Shown here in pieces: positions 29,488 through 40,476 of a DNA stretch of 64,000 nt (within the stretch, counting starts at the first letter, position 1; every line of letters starts with the position of its first letter). A program made the translations under genes and the position numbers. Source of the DNA: an uncultured SAR86 cluster bacterium. GTDB lineage: Bacteria; Pseudomonadota; Gammaproteobacteria; Magnimaribacterales; D2472. The notes beneath the pieces are model-generated. The model saw only the letters and a program-made list of their open reading frames with translations, made no database searches and had not been told where the DNA came from. The stretch covers positions 1-64,000 of the forward strand of contig CACEAP010000002.1 in the NCBI GenBank assembly GCA_902557645.1, given 5' to 3'.

Positions 29488-30698
29488 ATTTCTATATCAA
29501 AATGCGCTAGCTGAACTGAGGCAGCAAATACCTCTATAGCTTTTTGTAATTCTTCTGCTTCTACAAATGTTGGTGCAATACGTATAACGCTATCATTAGG
29601 ATCATATCCATATGGAAATGTAGCTCCAGCAGGTGTTATTAGAACTCCAGCATTCTTGCATAATTCAACTACTTTGGTTGCTATAGGTTTTGAAGTTGTA
29701 TAAGTAATGAAGTACCCACCAGTTGGATTTGAAAAGTTACCACATTCTGATGGAATATTCTTAAGTACAGTTGATGTTAATTTAAATTTTGGCTCAATAA
29801 TTTCAGCATGATTTTTCATATGAGCAATAATATTTTCTTTATTTTTAAAAAAATTTACATGCCGCATTTGATTAACTTTATCTGGGCATATGACCATTGA
29901 TGTTCTAATTTCTTTTAATAAAAATAAAGATTTATCTCCAGCTGCACAAAATGCAAGGCCGCCCCCTCCAAATGTGACCTTTGAAAAAGATGTCAGGACT
30001 AGCGTCTGATCTTTTACATTTGCCTTATCGGCTAATGACCATATTGATGATTGCTCAGGAGCATTAGGCAAATCATGAATAAGGTATGCATTGTCAAATA
30101 AAAATACCAAATCACTTGAATATTTAGAGCAGATTTCAAACATACTTAAAATATTCTTATCAGAATAAATGTCACCTGAAGGATTTGAATGTCTTGGAAC
30201 ACAAATTATTCCAACAACATTTTGATTTTGAGACAAAACGTCTTTTAAGGTACCTAGATCAACTCCATCGCCAATTAAAGGGACTGATAACATTTCAATG
30301 CCAAGTTCATCTAACATCCTAAAATGCCTATCAAATCCCGGGGTTGGACAAATAAATTTAGGTTTTTCTATTTCTTTCCAAGGCTTGTTATTTAAACCAT
30401 AAAGGTAATTAGCTAGAAGATACTGATAACTCAATAACAAACTTGATTGTTCGGCTGCTATGGTATTTTCTATCGGAGCTTCAAGCAATTCAGCTCCTAA
30501 TTTTCTTGCCTCATTAATACCAAAAGGTTCGCCATAGTTCCTAATGTCAGCTCCACTTTGTGTATGAGTTTCAATATCTATGCTTAATAAATCATTTGAG
30601 AGATCTAATTGAGAAGAGCTGGGCTTGCCTCTAGTTAAATCAATCTTAAGATCTTCATTCTTAAGACTTTTGTATTGAGAAAGGATAACTTCGTGCAT
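29484..30698 (-). CDS. PLP-dependent aminotransferase, class Ic Asp aminotransferase-like
   Basis: LTRGKPSSSQLDLS, CPTPGFDRHFRMLDELGIEM, VLTSFSKVTFGGGGLAF (PLP Lys region). Confidence 0.88.
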   Translation of the reverse strand: MHEVILSQYKSLKNEDLKIDLTRGKPSSSQLDLSNDLLSIDIETHTQSGADIRNYGEPFGINEARKLGAELLEAPIENTIAAEQSSLLLSYQYLLANYLYGLNNKPWKEIEKPKFICPTPGFDRHFRMLDELGIEMLSVPLIGDGVDLGTLKDVLSQNQNVVGIICVPRHSNPSGDIYSDKNILSMFEICSKYSSDLVFLFDNAYLIHDLPNAPEQSSIWSLADKANVKDQTLVLTSFSKVTFGGGGLAFCAAGDKSLFLLKEIRTSMVICPDKVNQMRHVNFFKNKENIIAHMKNHAEIIEPKFKLTSTVLKNIPSECGNFSNPTGGYFITYTTSKPIATKVVELCKNAGVLITPAGATFPYGYDPNDSVIRIAPTFVEAEELQKAIEVFAASVQLAHFDIEI

Positions 30699-30731
30699 AA
30701 TATAGATGTATTTTATAGGAAAAATTTACGA

Positions 30732-31847
30732 GTGGTAGCAACATTAATAATCTTAGTAATCTTGTTGATTTTAATGATTGGCTGTCTTTCATATTTTTTG
30801 TGGGGATTTCTTTCAAAATCTGAAGAAGAAAAACAAAAACAGCAACTCAGTTTTTTAGAAAACTATGCAAATGAGATGCTTTTGAAAAAAGGTAAATCTT
30901 TATCTGATTCAAATATCAATGAACTTAATAAAACTTTAACTCCTTTTACTGAAAAATTTCAGCGCGAATTAGATTTGCTTAAAAATCAAATTGAAAAACA
31001 AAATAAAGAAGCAACTGAAACTAGAGTGACCTTAAAGGCGCATATGGATGATCTTTTAGATGCTACTCAAACTATGCAAGAAGATGCTCAAAATCTAACA
31101 AAGGCGTTAAAAGGTGATTCTAAGACTCAGGGTTTATGGGGTGAAGAAGTATTAAAGAAAACTTTAGAAAATTCTGGTCTGATTGAAGGAGAGCATTATG
31201 ATCTTCAAAAGGGATTTAAATCAAAAGACGGTGATACATTAATTCCTGATGCAATTATTTATCTTCCTGAAAATAAAAATATTATTGTTGATTCTAAAGT
31301 CTCGCTTTCTGCTTATGAGCGTTTTGTTAATTCTGAGGATGAAGAAACTATGGCTAAGAATCTGAAAGATCACATAACCTCATTAAAAAATCATATGAAA
31401 GAGCTTAAAGGTAAGTATTCTAATATTGAAGGAATAGAAACGCCTGAGTTTACTTTCATTTTTATTCCAATCGAATCAGCCCTTTCGGCAGCAATAAGTA
31501 GCGAGTGGGACATACAAAAAGAAGCCCAATACAATCAAATCGCTTTCACTAGTCCTTTAAACCTAATAGGAGCCCTGAGAATAACTTATACATTATGGAG
31601 AATGGATAAAGCTAATGAGAATGCAATAAAGATAGTAGAAAGAGCGGGAATGATTTATGACAAATTCAATGGTTTTAACTCAGACCTAGTAGATGTTGGG
31701 GATCATATAGATAAAGCTAAAAAATCATTTAATACTGCTCAATCAAAGCTTACATCTGGGAATGGTAATTTATTATCTCAAATAGAAAAGCTAAAAAAAC
31801 TTGGTGCTAAAACAACCAAATCTATAGAAAAACCAAAATCAGACTGA
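30732..31847 (+). CDS. rmuC: DNA recombination protein RmuC
   Basis: N-terminal TM, coiled coil, GLWGEEVLKKTLENSGLIEGEHY, PDAIIYLPENKNIIVDSKVSLSAYERF. GTG start at 30732 proposed, since the ORF-track start overlaps the divergent aminotransferase. Confidence 0.9.
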   Translation: MVATLIILVILLILMIGCLSYFLWGFLSKSEEEKQKQQLSFLENYANEMLLKKGKSLSDSNINELNKTLTPFTEKFQRELDLLKNQIEKQNKEATETRVTLKAHMDDLLDATQTMQEDAQNLTKALKGDSKTQGLWGEEVLKKTLENSGLIEGEHYDLQKGFKSKDGDTLIPDAIIYLPENKNIIVDSKVSLSAYERFVNSEDEETMAKNLKDHITSLKNHMKELKGKYSNIEGIETPEFTFIFIPIESALSAAISSEWDIQKEAQYNQIAFTSPLNLIGALRITYTLWRMDKANENAIKIVERAGMIYDKFNGFNSDLVDVGDHIDKAKKSFNTAQSKLTSGNGNLLSQIEKLKKLGAKTTKSIEKPKSD

Positions 31848-31848
31848 T

Positions 31849-33393
31849 ATGGAGCATTTAAAAATTTGGAAATATTTATCAATTCCTTGGATAGTCGCTT
31901 CCCTTTTATTTTTTATAACTTTTCTTATTTTAGCTTTTTTCCAAGAAGTTTCTGATATCTTTCTTACTTCTAGTCTCATATTTAGATTATTAATTAATAC
32001 AATATCATTAACCATATTGGTGGGATTTTTTACATTTATAATAGCTGCACCTTTTGCATTGTTAACAAGCTTATATAAATTTCCTGGGCATAGATTTTTT
32101 AGCTGGTCCCTAAGTCTACCGCTGGTTTTCCCCGCATATATTTATGCTTTTATCTTTGTTGGAGGTCTTGAATATTCAGGGCCAATAGCAACCTGGCTAA
32201 GAGAATTTAACATCATTATGCCTTCTATAAGAAATATCCTAGGAGCATCTTTAATAATGTCTCTCTCGCTCTATCCATATATCTTTCTTCTGATGAAAGC
32301 TCAAATTAGGCATACAGGAATTCCTATCTTTAAAGCTGCTAAGACTCTAGGAAAGTCAGATATAACAGTTATAAAAACTATCTTACTGCCTTCATTAAAG
32401 CCTTCTATTATTGCCGGTATGATTTTAGCTATGCTTGAAACGCTTGCTGATTTTGGTGGAGTTTCTACCCTTAGAATTGAAACTTTTACTGTAGCTATTT
32501 ATAACGCTTGGTTTGGATATCAAGATTATTATAGTGGAGCAAGACTAGCAGGTATTTTATTTATATTTGTTATGCTATTGGTATTGTTAAGTAAGAATTT
32601 AACTGACTCAAGAAAAATTGGATCTATATCAAATGACATCTTTGAAAAAATATCCTTAAGAAGATCAACAGGTTTTTTATGCTCATTTCTATGCTTATTT
32701 CTGCTATTGATATCTTTTGTGTTTCCACTAATTCAGTTAATAATTTGGAGTGATTTAAGTATTACTTTTTTTTCAAGTAAGAATATTACTTTATTCTTAA
32801 ATTCAGGCTTCCTAGGATTGATTTCAGCTTTGATTATTTGTTTTATTGCTTTAGCTTTGTCACTTGCATATATAGGCTCTAGCAAGATGAAGGGTTTTAT
32901 TTCGGCCTCTTCAATGGGATATGCAATGCCTGGATCAGTTATAGCTGTTGGTCTATTAATAGTTATCAATGAAATTTTTGGTATTTCAATAACATCTTTG
33001 GGAATGCTTGGATTAATAATAGCTCTATCGATTAGATTTATTACTCCGGCATTTCAATATCTTGTTTCTGCATCTAAGAATATATCTGAATCAAATATCA
33101 AAGCTATAACTACGCTTCCTAATAACCCTTTAAAAGCTTTTAGATCTCTTTATTTTCCAGCATTAAAACCTGCTTTATTCGTTGCATTTTTAGTTGTATT
33201 TATTGAAGTTGTAAAAGAGCAGCCTGCAACTTTAATTTTAAGGCCAGTTGGTTTTGAAACTCTTTCTTCTAAAATTTATAACTTTACTAGTGAGGGTCAG
33301 TGGGAGTTAGCTGCAAATCCAAGTTTATTGTTAGTCCTACTCAGTTTTATTTTGGTATATTTTTTAAATAAAAAATTAGATGGCGATAAATAA
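31849..33393 (+). CDS. FbpB/ThiP-like ABC iron(III)-type permease
   Basis: Two binding-protein-dependent permease modules (AAKTLGKSDITVIKTILLPSLKPSIIAG; FRSLYFPALKPALFVAFLVVFIEVVKEQPATLILRPVGFETL). Confidence 0.88.
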   Translation: MEHLKIWKYLSIPWIVASLLFFITFLILAFFQEVSDIFLTSSLIFRLLINTISLTILVGFFTFIIAAPFALLTSLYKFPGHRFFSWSLSLPLVFPAYIYAFIFVGGLEYSGPIATWLREFNIIMPSIRNILGASLIMSLSLYPYIFLLMKAQIRHTGIPIFKAAKTLGKSDITVIKTILLPSLKPSIIAGMILAMLETLADFGGVSTLRIETFTVAIYNAWFGYQDYYSGARLAGILFIFVMLLVLLSKNLTDSRKIGSISNDIFEKISLRRSTGFLCSFLCLFLLLISFVFPLIQLIIWSDLSITFFSSKNITLFLNSGFLGLISALIICFIALALSLAYIGSSKMKGFISASSMGYAMPGSVIAVGLLIVINEIFGISITSLGMLGLIIALSIRFITPAFQYLVSASKNISESNIKAITTLPNNPLKAFRSLYFPALKPALFVAFLVVFIEVVKEQPATLILRPVGFETLSSKIYNFTSEGQWELAANPSLLLVLLSFILVYFLNKKLDGDK

Positions 33394-34447
33394 AACTAGA
33401 TTGTATAAACAACACATTGAGCATAATGCAAAGATGGTAGATTTTAGTGGTTGGAATATGCCAATAAATTATGGATCTCAAATTAATGAACATAAAATTG
33501 TAAGATCTAGCGCTGGAATTTTTGATGTCTCTCACATGACAGTTTTTGATCTCTTTGGATCTGAGCAAGAAGCATTTCTAAGAAAACTCTTGCCCAACGA
33601 CATAGGTAAAATTATTAATAATCAAAAAGGTTTATATAGCCCATTGTTGGATGAGTCTGGAGGTATTTTAGATGACTTGATTGTTTATAACATGGGCAAT
33701 AATTTTAGAATAATCTCTAATTGTGCAACCTCTGCTCAGAATCATGAATGGTTTATTAAGCAATCTAGTAAATTTGATGTTGCTGTGTCTTTTAATGAAG
33801 ATGTTTCTATTATTGCGGTTCAAGGGCCTGAATCAGTTAAGAAGTTAAATAAGATTGGTTTTAACGATATTAATAATCTATCTAATTTCGACATCAAATG
33901 TGATGCATCTGTAATGATTGCAAAGACTGGATATACTGGTGAAGAAGGTTTTGAGATCATTGTAAATAACTCTGAAGTTATTTCATTATGGAAAAAGTTA
34001 ATCGACGTTGGCGCTTCACCAATTGGTCTTGGTGCAAGAGACACTCTAAGACTTGAAGCTGGACTAAATCTTTATGGTGTTGATATGGATCAAACAAATA
34101 ACCCTTATGAATCAAATCTATCATGGACAATTGATTTAAATGATACTGATAGAGATTTCATAGGCAAAAAAGCCTTATCATTAATTGATAAAAATATATC
34201 TAAAGAATTAAAGGGGGTTATTCTTAAAGAAAGGAGCATCCTCAGATCTGGTCAAGTAATTAGTCATGAGAATGGAACTGGTGAAATTTTGAGTGGGACT
34301 TTCTCGCCAACATTAGGATATAGTATTGGTATGGCAAGATTAGATAAAGGTCATAACAATAAAGGGAAGGTTCAAATAAGAAATAAAGAATTTAATATTG
34401 AGATAATTTCCCTACCATTTCTTAGAAAAGGTAAAATAAAAGTATGA
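33380..34447 (+). CDS. gcvT: Glycine cleavage system aminomethyltransferase (T protein)
   Basis: [61 protein letters not shown]. Confidence 0.95.
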   Translation: MAINKTRLYKQHIEHNAKMVDFSGWNMPINYGSQINEHKIVRSSAGIFDVSHMTVFDLFGSEQEAFLRKLLPNDIGKIINNQKGLYSPLLDESGGILDDLIVYNMGNNFRIISNCATSAQNHEWFIKQSSKFDVAVSFNEDVSIIAVQGPESVKKLNKIGFNDINNLSNFDIKCDASVMIAKTGYTGEEGFEIIVNNSEVISLWKKLIDVGASPIGLGARDTLRLEAGLNLYGVDMDQTNNPYESNLSWTIDLNDTDRDFIGKKALSLIDKNISKELKGVILKERSILRSGQVISHENGTGEILSGTFSPTLGYSIGMARLDKGHNNKGKVQIRNKEFNIEIISLPFLRKGKIKV

Positions 34448-34830
34448 ATGAAATACCTGGTGATCTAAAATTTAAAAAATCACATGAATGGGTTAGAGTT
34501 GAAACAGACGGCTCAGTAACAATAGGAATATCTGATCATGCGCAAAATCTGTTAGGTGATATTGTCTTTGTTGAACTGCCTGAGATAGGAGCTCAGATGA
34601 GTACGGAAGATGAAGTTGCTATAGTCGAGTCTGTTAAAGCTGCATCGGATGTTTATTCTCCTATTTCTGGTGAAATTATAGAAGTAAATGAAGTCTTATT
34701 AGATAATCCTGAGATTATAAATGAATCCCCTTATCATGAGGGATGGTTTTATAAACTTCAGCCTAGTGATTCTGAAGAAATAAATGAATTGCTTTCACCC
34801 GAGCAGTACGGTGATATTTGCGAGGAATAA
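34444..34830 (+). CDS. gcvH: Glycine cleavage system H protein
   Basis: [50 protein letters not shown]. Confidence 0.97.
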   Translation: MNEIPGDLKFKKSHEWVRVETDGSVTIGISDHAQNLLGDIVFVELPEIGAQMSTEDEVAIVESVKAASDVYSPISGEIIEVNEVLLDNPEIINESPYHEGWFYKLQPSDSEEINELLSPEQYGDICEE

Positions 34831-34869
34831 TCTATTCCTTATATTCCAATTCTTGGATGATGTTAGATA

Positions 34870-37725
34870 ATGTCAAAAAAAATAGATCGAAGTAAGACGC
34901 AAGCTAAAAATTATGATTCTTTTGCTAGAAGGCATATAGGCACATCGGAAGAGACGTCTTTAAAAATGCTTAATGATTTAGGTTTTAACTCAATGGATAA
35001 TTTTATTCAATCAATTGTCCCAGAAAGTATTTATAGCAATAAAGATCTTAAAATTGATGGTGGTCTTTCTGAAGAAGCTGCTTTAAGACATATAAAAAAA
35101 ATTAGTAAGAAAAATCATCTCTTTAAGTCCTATATTGGACAAGGCTTTTACAACTCTATAACACCTTCTCCTATTCAAAAAAATGTATTTGAAAATCCAG
35201 GCTGGTATACATCTTATACCCCATATCAACCAGAGATTGCTCAAGGAAGACTTGAAGCTTTAATAAATTATCAAACAATGGTTGCTGATCTCACTGGAAT
35301 GGAAATTGCCAATGCTTCTTTACTTGATGAGCCTACAGCTGCCGCAGAGGCAATGACTCTAACAAAAAGACTTAGCAAATCTAAATCAGATGTATTTTTA
35401 GTAGATGAAAATTGTTTTTCTCAAACTCAGCATATTATCAAAACAAGGGCCAAGCCTCTTGGTATAGAAATAAAAGTATTGGAAGCAAAAAATATGCTTG
35501 ATCAAGAGTGTTTTGGTGCATTTTTACAATATCCTGATACTAATGGTGTTATTAATAATTATTCACATCTTGTAGAAGGTCTCCATAAAAAAAAGGCTTT
35601 AGCTATTTTTGCAACAGATTTACTTGCTTTGACTTTATTAAGGCCTCCAGGTGATTATGGTGCAGATATTGTCATAGGATCTTCGCAGAGATTTGGTATA
35701 CCTTTAGGTTTTGGCGGTCCTCATGCAGCCTTTATAGCAACTAAAGACTCATATAAAAGATCTTTACCAGGAAGAATTGTTGGAGCTTCAATAGATGCAC
35801 ATGGCAAAACTGCATACAGGCTTGCCCTCCAAACAAGAGAACAGCATATTAGAAGAGAAAAGGCTACTAGTAATATCTGTACCTCCCAAGCTCTCTTGGC
35901 AATTATGGCAGGATTTTATGCTGTGTATCATGGCCCTGAAGGCCTTAAATCAATAGCTTTAAGAGTTCATAGCTATACAGTAACTTTAAAAGAAATACTT
36001 GAAAAAAATGGTATAGAAATACAATCCTCATCATTTTTTGACACACTCGTTATTCACTCAGGCGATAAAACTAAAGACTTTATAAAAAGAGCTAAGGTTA
36101 AAAAAATAAATCTAAGAATCATTAATAAAACTTCATTAGGAATTTCCATGGATGAGAGCGTATCTTTTGAAGATTTAAAAGAAATAGTAGAGATCTTTTG
36201 TGAAGATAATGAATTAATAGTGCCTAATGAAACTTTATCCTCTATCTCTATGGATGTTAGGAGAACTTCTAATTACTTAACTCATAGTATATTTAATAGT
36301 TACCATTCTGAAACAGAATTGATGAGATACATTAAAAAATTATGTAATAAAGATATTGCACTAGACACTTCTATGATTCCTCTGGGTTCATGCACAATGA
36401 AACTTAATTCAGCTTCAGAAATGGAACCTGTCAGTTGGCCTGAATTCTCTGCTATACACCCTTTGGCTCCAACTAATCAGATAGAAGGCTATTTAAAGCT
36501 AGTTAGTGAGCTTGAACAAATGCTAAAAGTTATTACTGGTTATTCTGCGATCTCGTTACAGCCAAATGCTGGATCTCAAGGAGAATATGCTGGTCTTCTA
36601 GCAATAGATGCCTATCACAAGAAAAACGGAGAGAACCAAAGAAATATATGCCTCATTCCAAGATCAGCCCATGGAACAAATCCTGCATCAGCTCAAATGG
36701 TTGGACTTAAGGTTGTTCCAATTGAATGTAATAAAGAAGGAAATATTTCTATCAAAGATCTCAAAGAAAAAATTAAATTGCATAAAGAAAACCTATCAGC
36801 AATTATGATCACTTATCCCTCTACTCATGGAGTATTTGAGTCTACTATCATTGAAGTTTGCGATATTATTCACGATGCTGGTGGTTTAGTTTATATAGAT
36901 GGAGCTAATCTTAATGCAATGGTGGGAATATGTTATCCAGGTGCATTTGGTGGTGATGTATCTCATTTAAACCTTCATAAAACTTTTTGCATTCCACATG
37001 GTGGAGGTGGTCCAGGTGTTGGGCCAATTGGAGTTGTAGATAAGCTAAAAGATTTTATTCCAGGCTTTCATGAAAATCCTAATAATAATATTGGGCCTGT
37101 TTCAGGTTCAAATTATGGCAGCGCAAGCATCCTGCCTATAAGCTGGATGTACATTAAAATGATGGGGTCAAAAGGCCTCAAAAAAGCTACAGAGAGCGCA
37201 ATACTTAATGCTAATTATATTGCTTATAGATTAGAAGGCCATTATAAAGTTCTTTATAAAGGTCAGAATGGTCTTGTTGCTCATGAATGCATTATTGATG
37301 TTAGATCTTTTAAAGACTCTGCAAATATTGAAGTAGAAGATATTGCTAAAAGGCTTATTGATTATGGATTCCATGCGCCAACAATGTCTTGGCCAGTAGC
37401 TGGCACTTTAATGATTGAGCCAACTGAAAGTGAATCAAAAGATGAAATTGATCGTTTCTGTGATGCAATGATCAATATAAAAAGAGAAATTCAGGATATT
37501 GAAAATGGTGATCTTGATATCACAGATAATATGCTAAAAAATGCTCCGCACACTGCGGAAGAAGTGTCTAAAGATGAATGGGATCATAGCTATACCAGGT
37601 CAAGAGCTGCTTATCCATTAGAGGTCTTAAAAGAAAATAAATTCTGGCCACCTATAGGCAGAGTTAATAATGTGTACGGTGATAAGAACTTAATGTGTAG
37701 CTGCCCTTCTATGGACGAATTCTAA
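34870..37725 (+). CDS. gcvP: Glycine dehydrogenase (decarboxylating), single-chain P protein
   Basis: [53 protein letters not shown]; about 951 aa. Confidence 0.97.
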   Translation: MSKKIDRSKTQAKNYDSFARRHIGTSEETSLKMLNDLGFNSMDNFIQSIVPESIYSNKDLKIDGGLSEEAALRHIKKISKKNHLFKSYIGQGFYNSITPSPIQKNVFENPGWYTSYTPYQPEIAQGRLEALINYQTMVADLTGMEIANASLLDEPTAAAEAMTLTKRLSKSKSDVFLVDENCFSQTQHIIKTRAKPLGIEIKVLEAKNMLDQECFGAFLQYPDTNGVINNYSHLVEGLHKKKALAIFATDLLALTLLRPPGDYGADIVIGSSQRFGIPLGFGGPHAAFIATKDSYKRSLPGRIVGASIDAHGKTAYRLALQTREQHIRREKATSNICTSQALLAIMAGFYAVYHGPEGLKSIALRVHSYTVTLKEILEKNGIEIQSSSFFDTLVIHSGDKTKDFIKRAKVKKINLRIINKTSLGISMDESVSFEDLKEIVEIFCEDNELIVPNETLSSISMDVRRTSNYLTHSIFNSYHSETELMRYIKKLCNKDIALDTSMIPLGSCTMKLNSASEMEPVSWPEFSAIHPLAPTNQIEGYLKLVSELEQMLKVITGYSAISLQPNAGSQGEYAGLLAIDAYHKKNGENQRNICLIPRSAHGTNPASAQMVGLKVVPIECNKEGNISIKDLKEKIKLHKENLSAIMITYPSTHGVFESTIIEVCDIIHDAGGLVYIDGANLNAMVGICYPGAFGGDVSHLNLHKTFCIPHGGGGPGVGPIGVVDKLKDFIPGFHENPNNNIGPVSGSNYGSASILPISWMYIKMMGSKGLKKATESAILNANYIAYRLEGHYKVLYKGQNGLVAHECIIDVRSFKDSANIEVEDIAKRLIDYGFHAPTMSWPVAGTLMIEPTESESKDEIDRFCDAMINIKREIQDIENGDLDITDNMLKNAPHTAEEVSKDEWDHSYTRSRAAYPLEVLKENKFWPPIGRVNNVYGDKNLMCSCPSMDEF

Positions 37726-38390
37726 TGAATCGGTAGCTCTATTATCTCCCAGTCAGATTCCCAGCATATAGCTCTTAATTGTTCGTCAGGGTTTACGCCA
37801 ATTGGATTTGAAACAGCAGAAAGGAGTGGTAAATCATTAATTGAATCTGAATAAAAAGTAGTATTTTCAAAGTTTCTAAATCCATGCTTATTCATCCACT
37901 CTTTTACTTTATTAAGCTTCCCAGATCCTAAAGCAGATTCACCAACAATATTACCAGTATATTTACCATCTATAATTTCAACCTCAGTAGCTATAATATT
38001 TTTGAAGCCAAGTCTTTCTGCAATTGGCTTTACAATTACAGAATTAGTTGCAGAAGCTAAGAGCATAAAATCATTATCATGAGAGTGTTCATGGAGAAGT
38101 CTTAATGCATATATGTTGATCATAGGCTCAATAATAGAATTTAAAAATTCTACTAAAAGTTTCTCAAGTTGGTCTGGAGTTTTACCACTAAATGTTGATA
38201 AAACAAATAATGCCCATTCATGATAATCTAATTTACCAAGATAATATTGTTCATAAAAATAATCATTTTTCTTTGAATATTCCTCATAATTAACATTGCC
38301 TGAATCAATCATAAATTTAATCCATGAATAATCAGAATCTCCATTAAGAATGGTATTATCTAGATCAAATATTATTAATTTATCATTCAT
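37722..38390 (-). CDS. HAD-IB family phosphatase (SerB-like)
   Basis: [18 protein letters not shown] motif [28 protein letters not shown]. Confidence 0.9.
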   Translation of the reverse strand: MNDKLIIFDLDNTILNGDSDYSWIKFMIDSGNVNYEEYSKKNDYFYEQYYLGKLDYHEWALFVLSTFSGKTPDQLEKLLVEFLNSIIEPMINIYALRLLHEHSHDNDFMLLASATNSVIVKPIAERLGFKNIIATEVEIIDGKYTGNIVGESALGSGKLNKVKEWMNKHGFRNFENTTFYSDSINDLPLLSAVSNPIGVNPDEQLRAICWESDWEIIELPIH

Positions 38391-38407
38391 ATAAACTTTA
38401 CCTTACT

Positions 38408-38890
38408 ATGATTAATGAACCAGGATATAGATTGAACGTAGGCCTTATAGTTATTAATCATAAGGGTAAATTATTACTTTGCAAAAGAAAAAATTCTAAT
38501 AATTGGCAATTCCCTCAAGGTGGTATTGATCATAATGAAAAACCCAGAGATGCAGCAATAAGAGAGCTTTATGAAGAGGTTGGAATTAAAAGTAATGAAA
38601 TCAAAGAAATTGCAATATCTGATAAATGGTATAAATATGATCTACCTGAAGGAACTATAAAGAAAAATTTCTTTAATAATAGATTTAAAGGTCAAAAACA
38701 AAAATGGTTTATGTTTGAATTAATAAAAGAAGCTAAGATTGATTTTACTATTGATATTAATCCAGAGTTTGATGAGTTTATTTGGTGCTCTTACTGGTAT
38801 CCTCTTTCAATAATAGTAGAATTTAAAAAAGAGGTATATCGATCAGTTCTCAATGAATTTTGTATGGCTTTTATAAAAAGGAATTTATAA
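38408..38890 (+). CDS. rppH: RNA pyrophosphohydrolase
   Basis: GYRLNVGLIVINHKGKLLLCKRKNSNNWQFPQGGIDHNEKPRDAAIRELYEEVGI Nudix box. Confidence 0.95.
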   Translation: MINEPGYRLNVGLIVINHKGKLLLCKRKNSNNWQFPQGGIDHNEKPRDAAIRELYEEVGIKSNEIKEIAISDKWYKYDLPEGTIKKNFFNNRFKGQKQKWFMFELIKEAKIDFTIDINPEFDEFIWCSYWYPLSIIVEFKKEVYRSVLNEFCMAFIKRNL

Positions 38891-39682
38891 ATGGGTATAG
38901 AGATATTAGTTTTTCTTTTAGTAGGAATTTTTGCAGGAACTTTGGCGGGTATGTTTGGGATAGGTGGAGGAGTGATAATTGTTCCAGCTTTAATCGCTAT
39001 ATTTTCATATCTAGAGTTTCACGAAAACATAATTGTTCATCTAGCTATTGGAACTTCTTTGGCGAGTATATTCTTTACAGGACTTGCCTCGGCATACTCT
39101 CACAATAGCAAAAAAGGAATTATCTGGGAGGCCTTCTACCCATTAGCGATAGGTATTTTTGTGGGTGCTATTGGAGGTGCTATTATCGCCAATAATATTT
39201 CTGGTAGTACTTTAAGATCTATTGTTGGAATATTTTTATTGATCTTGGCTATTCAATTAATTATTAATCGTAAACTTAAAGAATATAAGAATAATGAGAA
39301 TTATCTTTTATCTATTTTGTCTGGAAGTGGGATTGGAGCTGCGTCAGCAATAGTAGGTATTGGAGGAGGAAGTTTTTCAGTCCCGTATCTCAGAACTTTT
39401 GGGTATGAAATGAAATTATGCATTGGTACTTCAGCTGCTTGCGGGGTTCCAATAGCACTATTTGGATCTTTAGGTTATCTTTTTACAGGCTTCGATAAAA
39501 TAAACTTACCAGAAATGTCTATTGGGTATATCTATATACCAGCTGTATTGGGCATTGCTGTTACTAGTATTCTTTCAGCAAATATCGGTGTGAGGATTAC
39601 ACATGCACTTAGTGATATGACATTAAAAATTCTATTTTCTGTGTTCCTTATGGTTGGTGCATTGTATATGCTAGCAATATGA
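38891..39682 (+). CDS. TauE/SafE family sulfite/anion exporter
   Basis: GMFGIGGGVIIVPAL and AIVGIGGGSFSVPYL repeated halves. Confidence 0.92.
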   Translation: MGIEILVFLLVGIFAGTLAGMFGIGGGVIIVPALIAIFSYLEFHENIIVHLAIGTSLASIFFTGLASAYSHNSKKGIIWEAFYPLAIGIFVGAIGGAIIANNISGSTLRSIVGIFLLILAIQLIINRKLKEYKNNENYLLSILSGSGIGAASAIVGIGGGSFSVPYLRTFGYEMKLCIGTSAACGVPIALFGSLGYLFTGFDKINLPEMSIGYIYIPAVLGIAVTSILSANIGVRITHALSDMTLKILFSVFLMVGALYMLAI

Positions 39683-40476
39683 TTATTGAGCTTTCAGATT
39701 TTTTTAACAATCCAAGCTTAATCTCTTTGGGCCCGTTAAAAATCCAATACTATGCGGTTACTTGGGTTCTCTCAGCATACTTGATTTATTTATTTCTTAA
39801 AGCTCACCCTATTCCAAAAGAATTAGGTTTATCAACAGATCAGATTAATGATTTGGTTTTTCTTTATGGCTTAATTTTCGGAGCTATGTTTGGGGGTAGA
39901 GTTGGCTATATGGTTTTTTATGGCACTGATCAATTAATGAATAATCCTCTTTCATTATTCTTTATATGGGAAGGTGGTCTGAGTTTTCATGGTGGTCTTG
40001 CTGGTGTTATTTTAAGCTCTATAGTTTTCTCTAATAAACTAAAGATCAGTTTCTTTAGGCTTACAGATGCTATTACATTAGCTATGCCTATTGGATTAGG
40101 CTTGGTGAGGATAGGTAATTTTTTAAATGGAGAATTGTACGGGCGAGCAACTTCAGGAGATTGGGGTTTTATATTCCCAAATGATCCATTTGGGCTACCT
40201 CGACATCCATCGCAATTATATGAGAGTTTGCTCGAAGGAGTTGTCTTGTTTTTAATCTTATCTATTATTCATACTAAAACTAAAAAGACTGGAATTATTT
40301 CTGCATCATTTTTAATTTTATATGGCTTAATGAGATTTTTTATTGAGTTTTTTAGACAGCCGGATGCACATCTTGGCTTTGTTGCTTTAGAATGGTTAAG
40401 CATGGGTCAGTTGCTATGTTTGCCAATGATCTTTGCTGGGTTTCTATTACTAATTTATTTTTTACGAAAAGCATGA
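39679..40476 (+). CDS. lgt: Prolipoprotein diacylglyceryl transferase
   Basis: FFIWEGGLSFHGGLAGVI, RIGNFLNGELYGRATSGDWGFIFP, RHPSQLYES. Confidence 0.96.
   Translation: MIIELSDFFNNPSLISLGPLKIQYYAVTWVLSAYLIYLFLKAHPIPKELGLSTDQINDLVFLYGLIFGAMFGGRVGYMVFYGTDQLMNNPLSLFFIWEGGLSFHGGLAGVILSSIVFSNKLKISFFRLTDAITLAMPIGLGLVRIGNFLNGELYGRATSGDWGFIFPNDPFGLPRHPSQLYESLLEGVVLFLILSIIHTKTKKTGIISASFLILYGLMRFFIEFFRQPDAHLGFVALEWLSMGQLLCLPMIFAGFLLLIYFLRKA

Noticed and set aside
33360-33400. Possible glycine riboswitch upstream of gcvT
   Set aside because: gcvT overlaps the preceding permease gene by 14 bp, leaving no leader, and no riboswitch core was seen.
38860-39108. 82-aa ORF overlapping rppH end and tauE start
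   Set aside because: Aromatic/Cys/Arg-rich alternative-frame translation; overlaps two confident genes.
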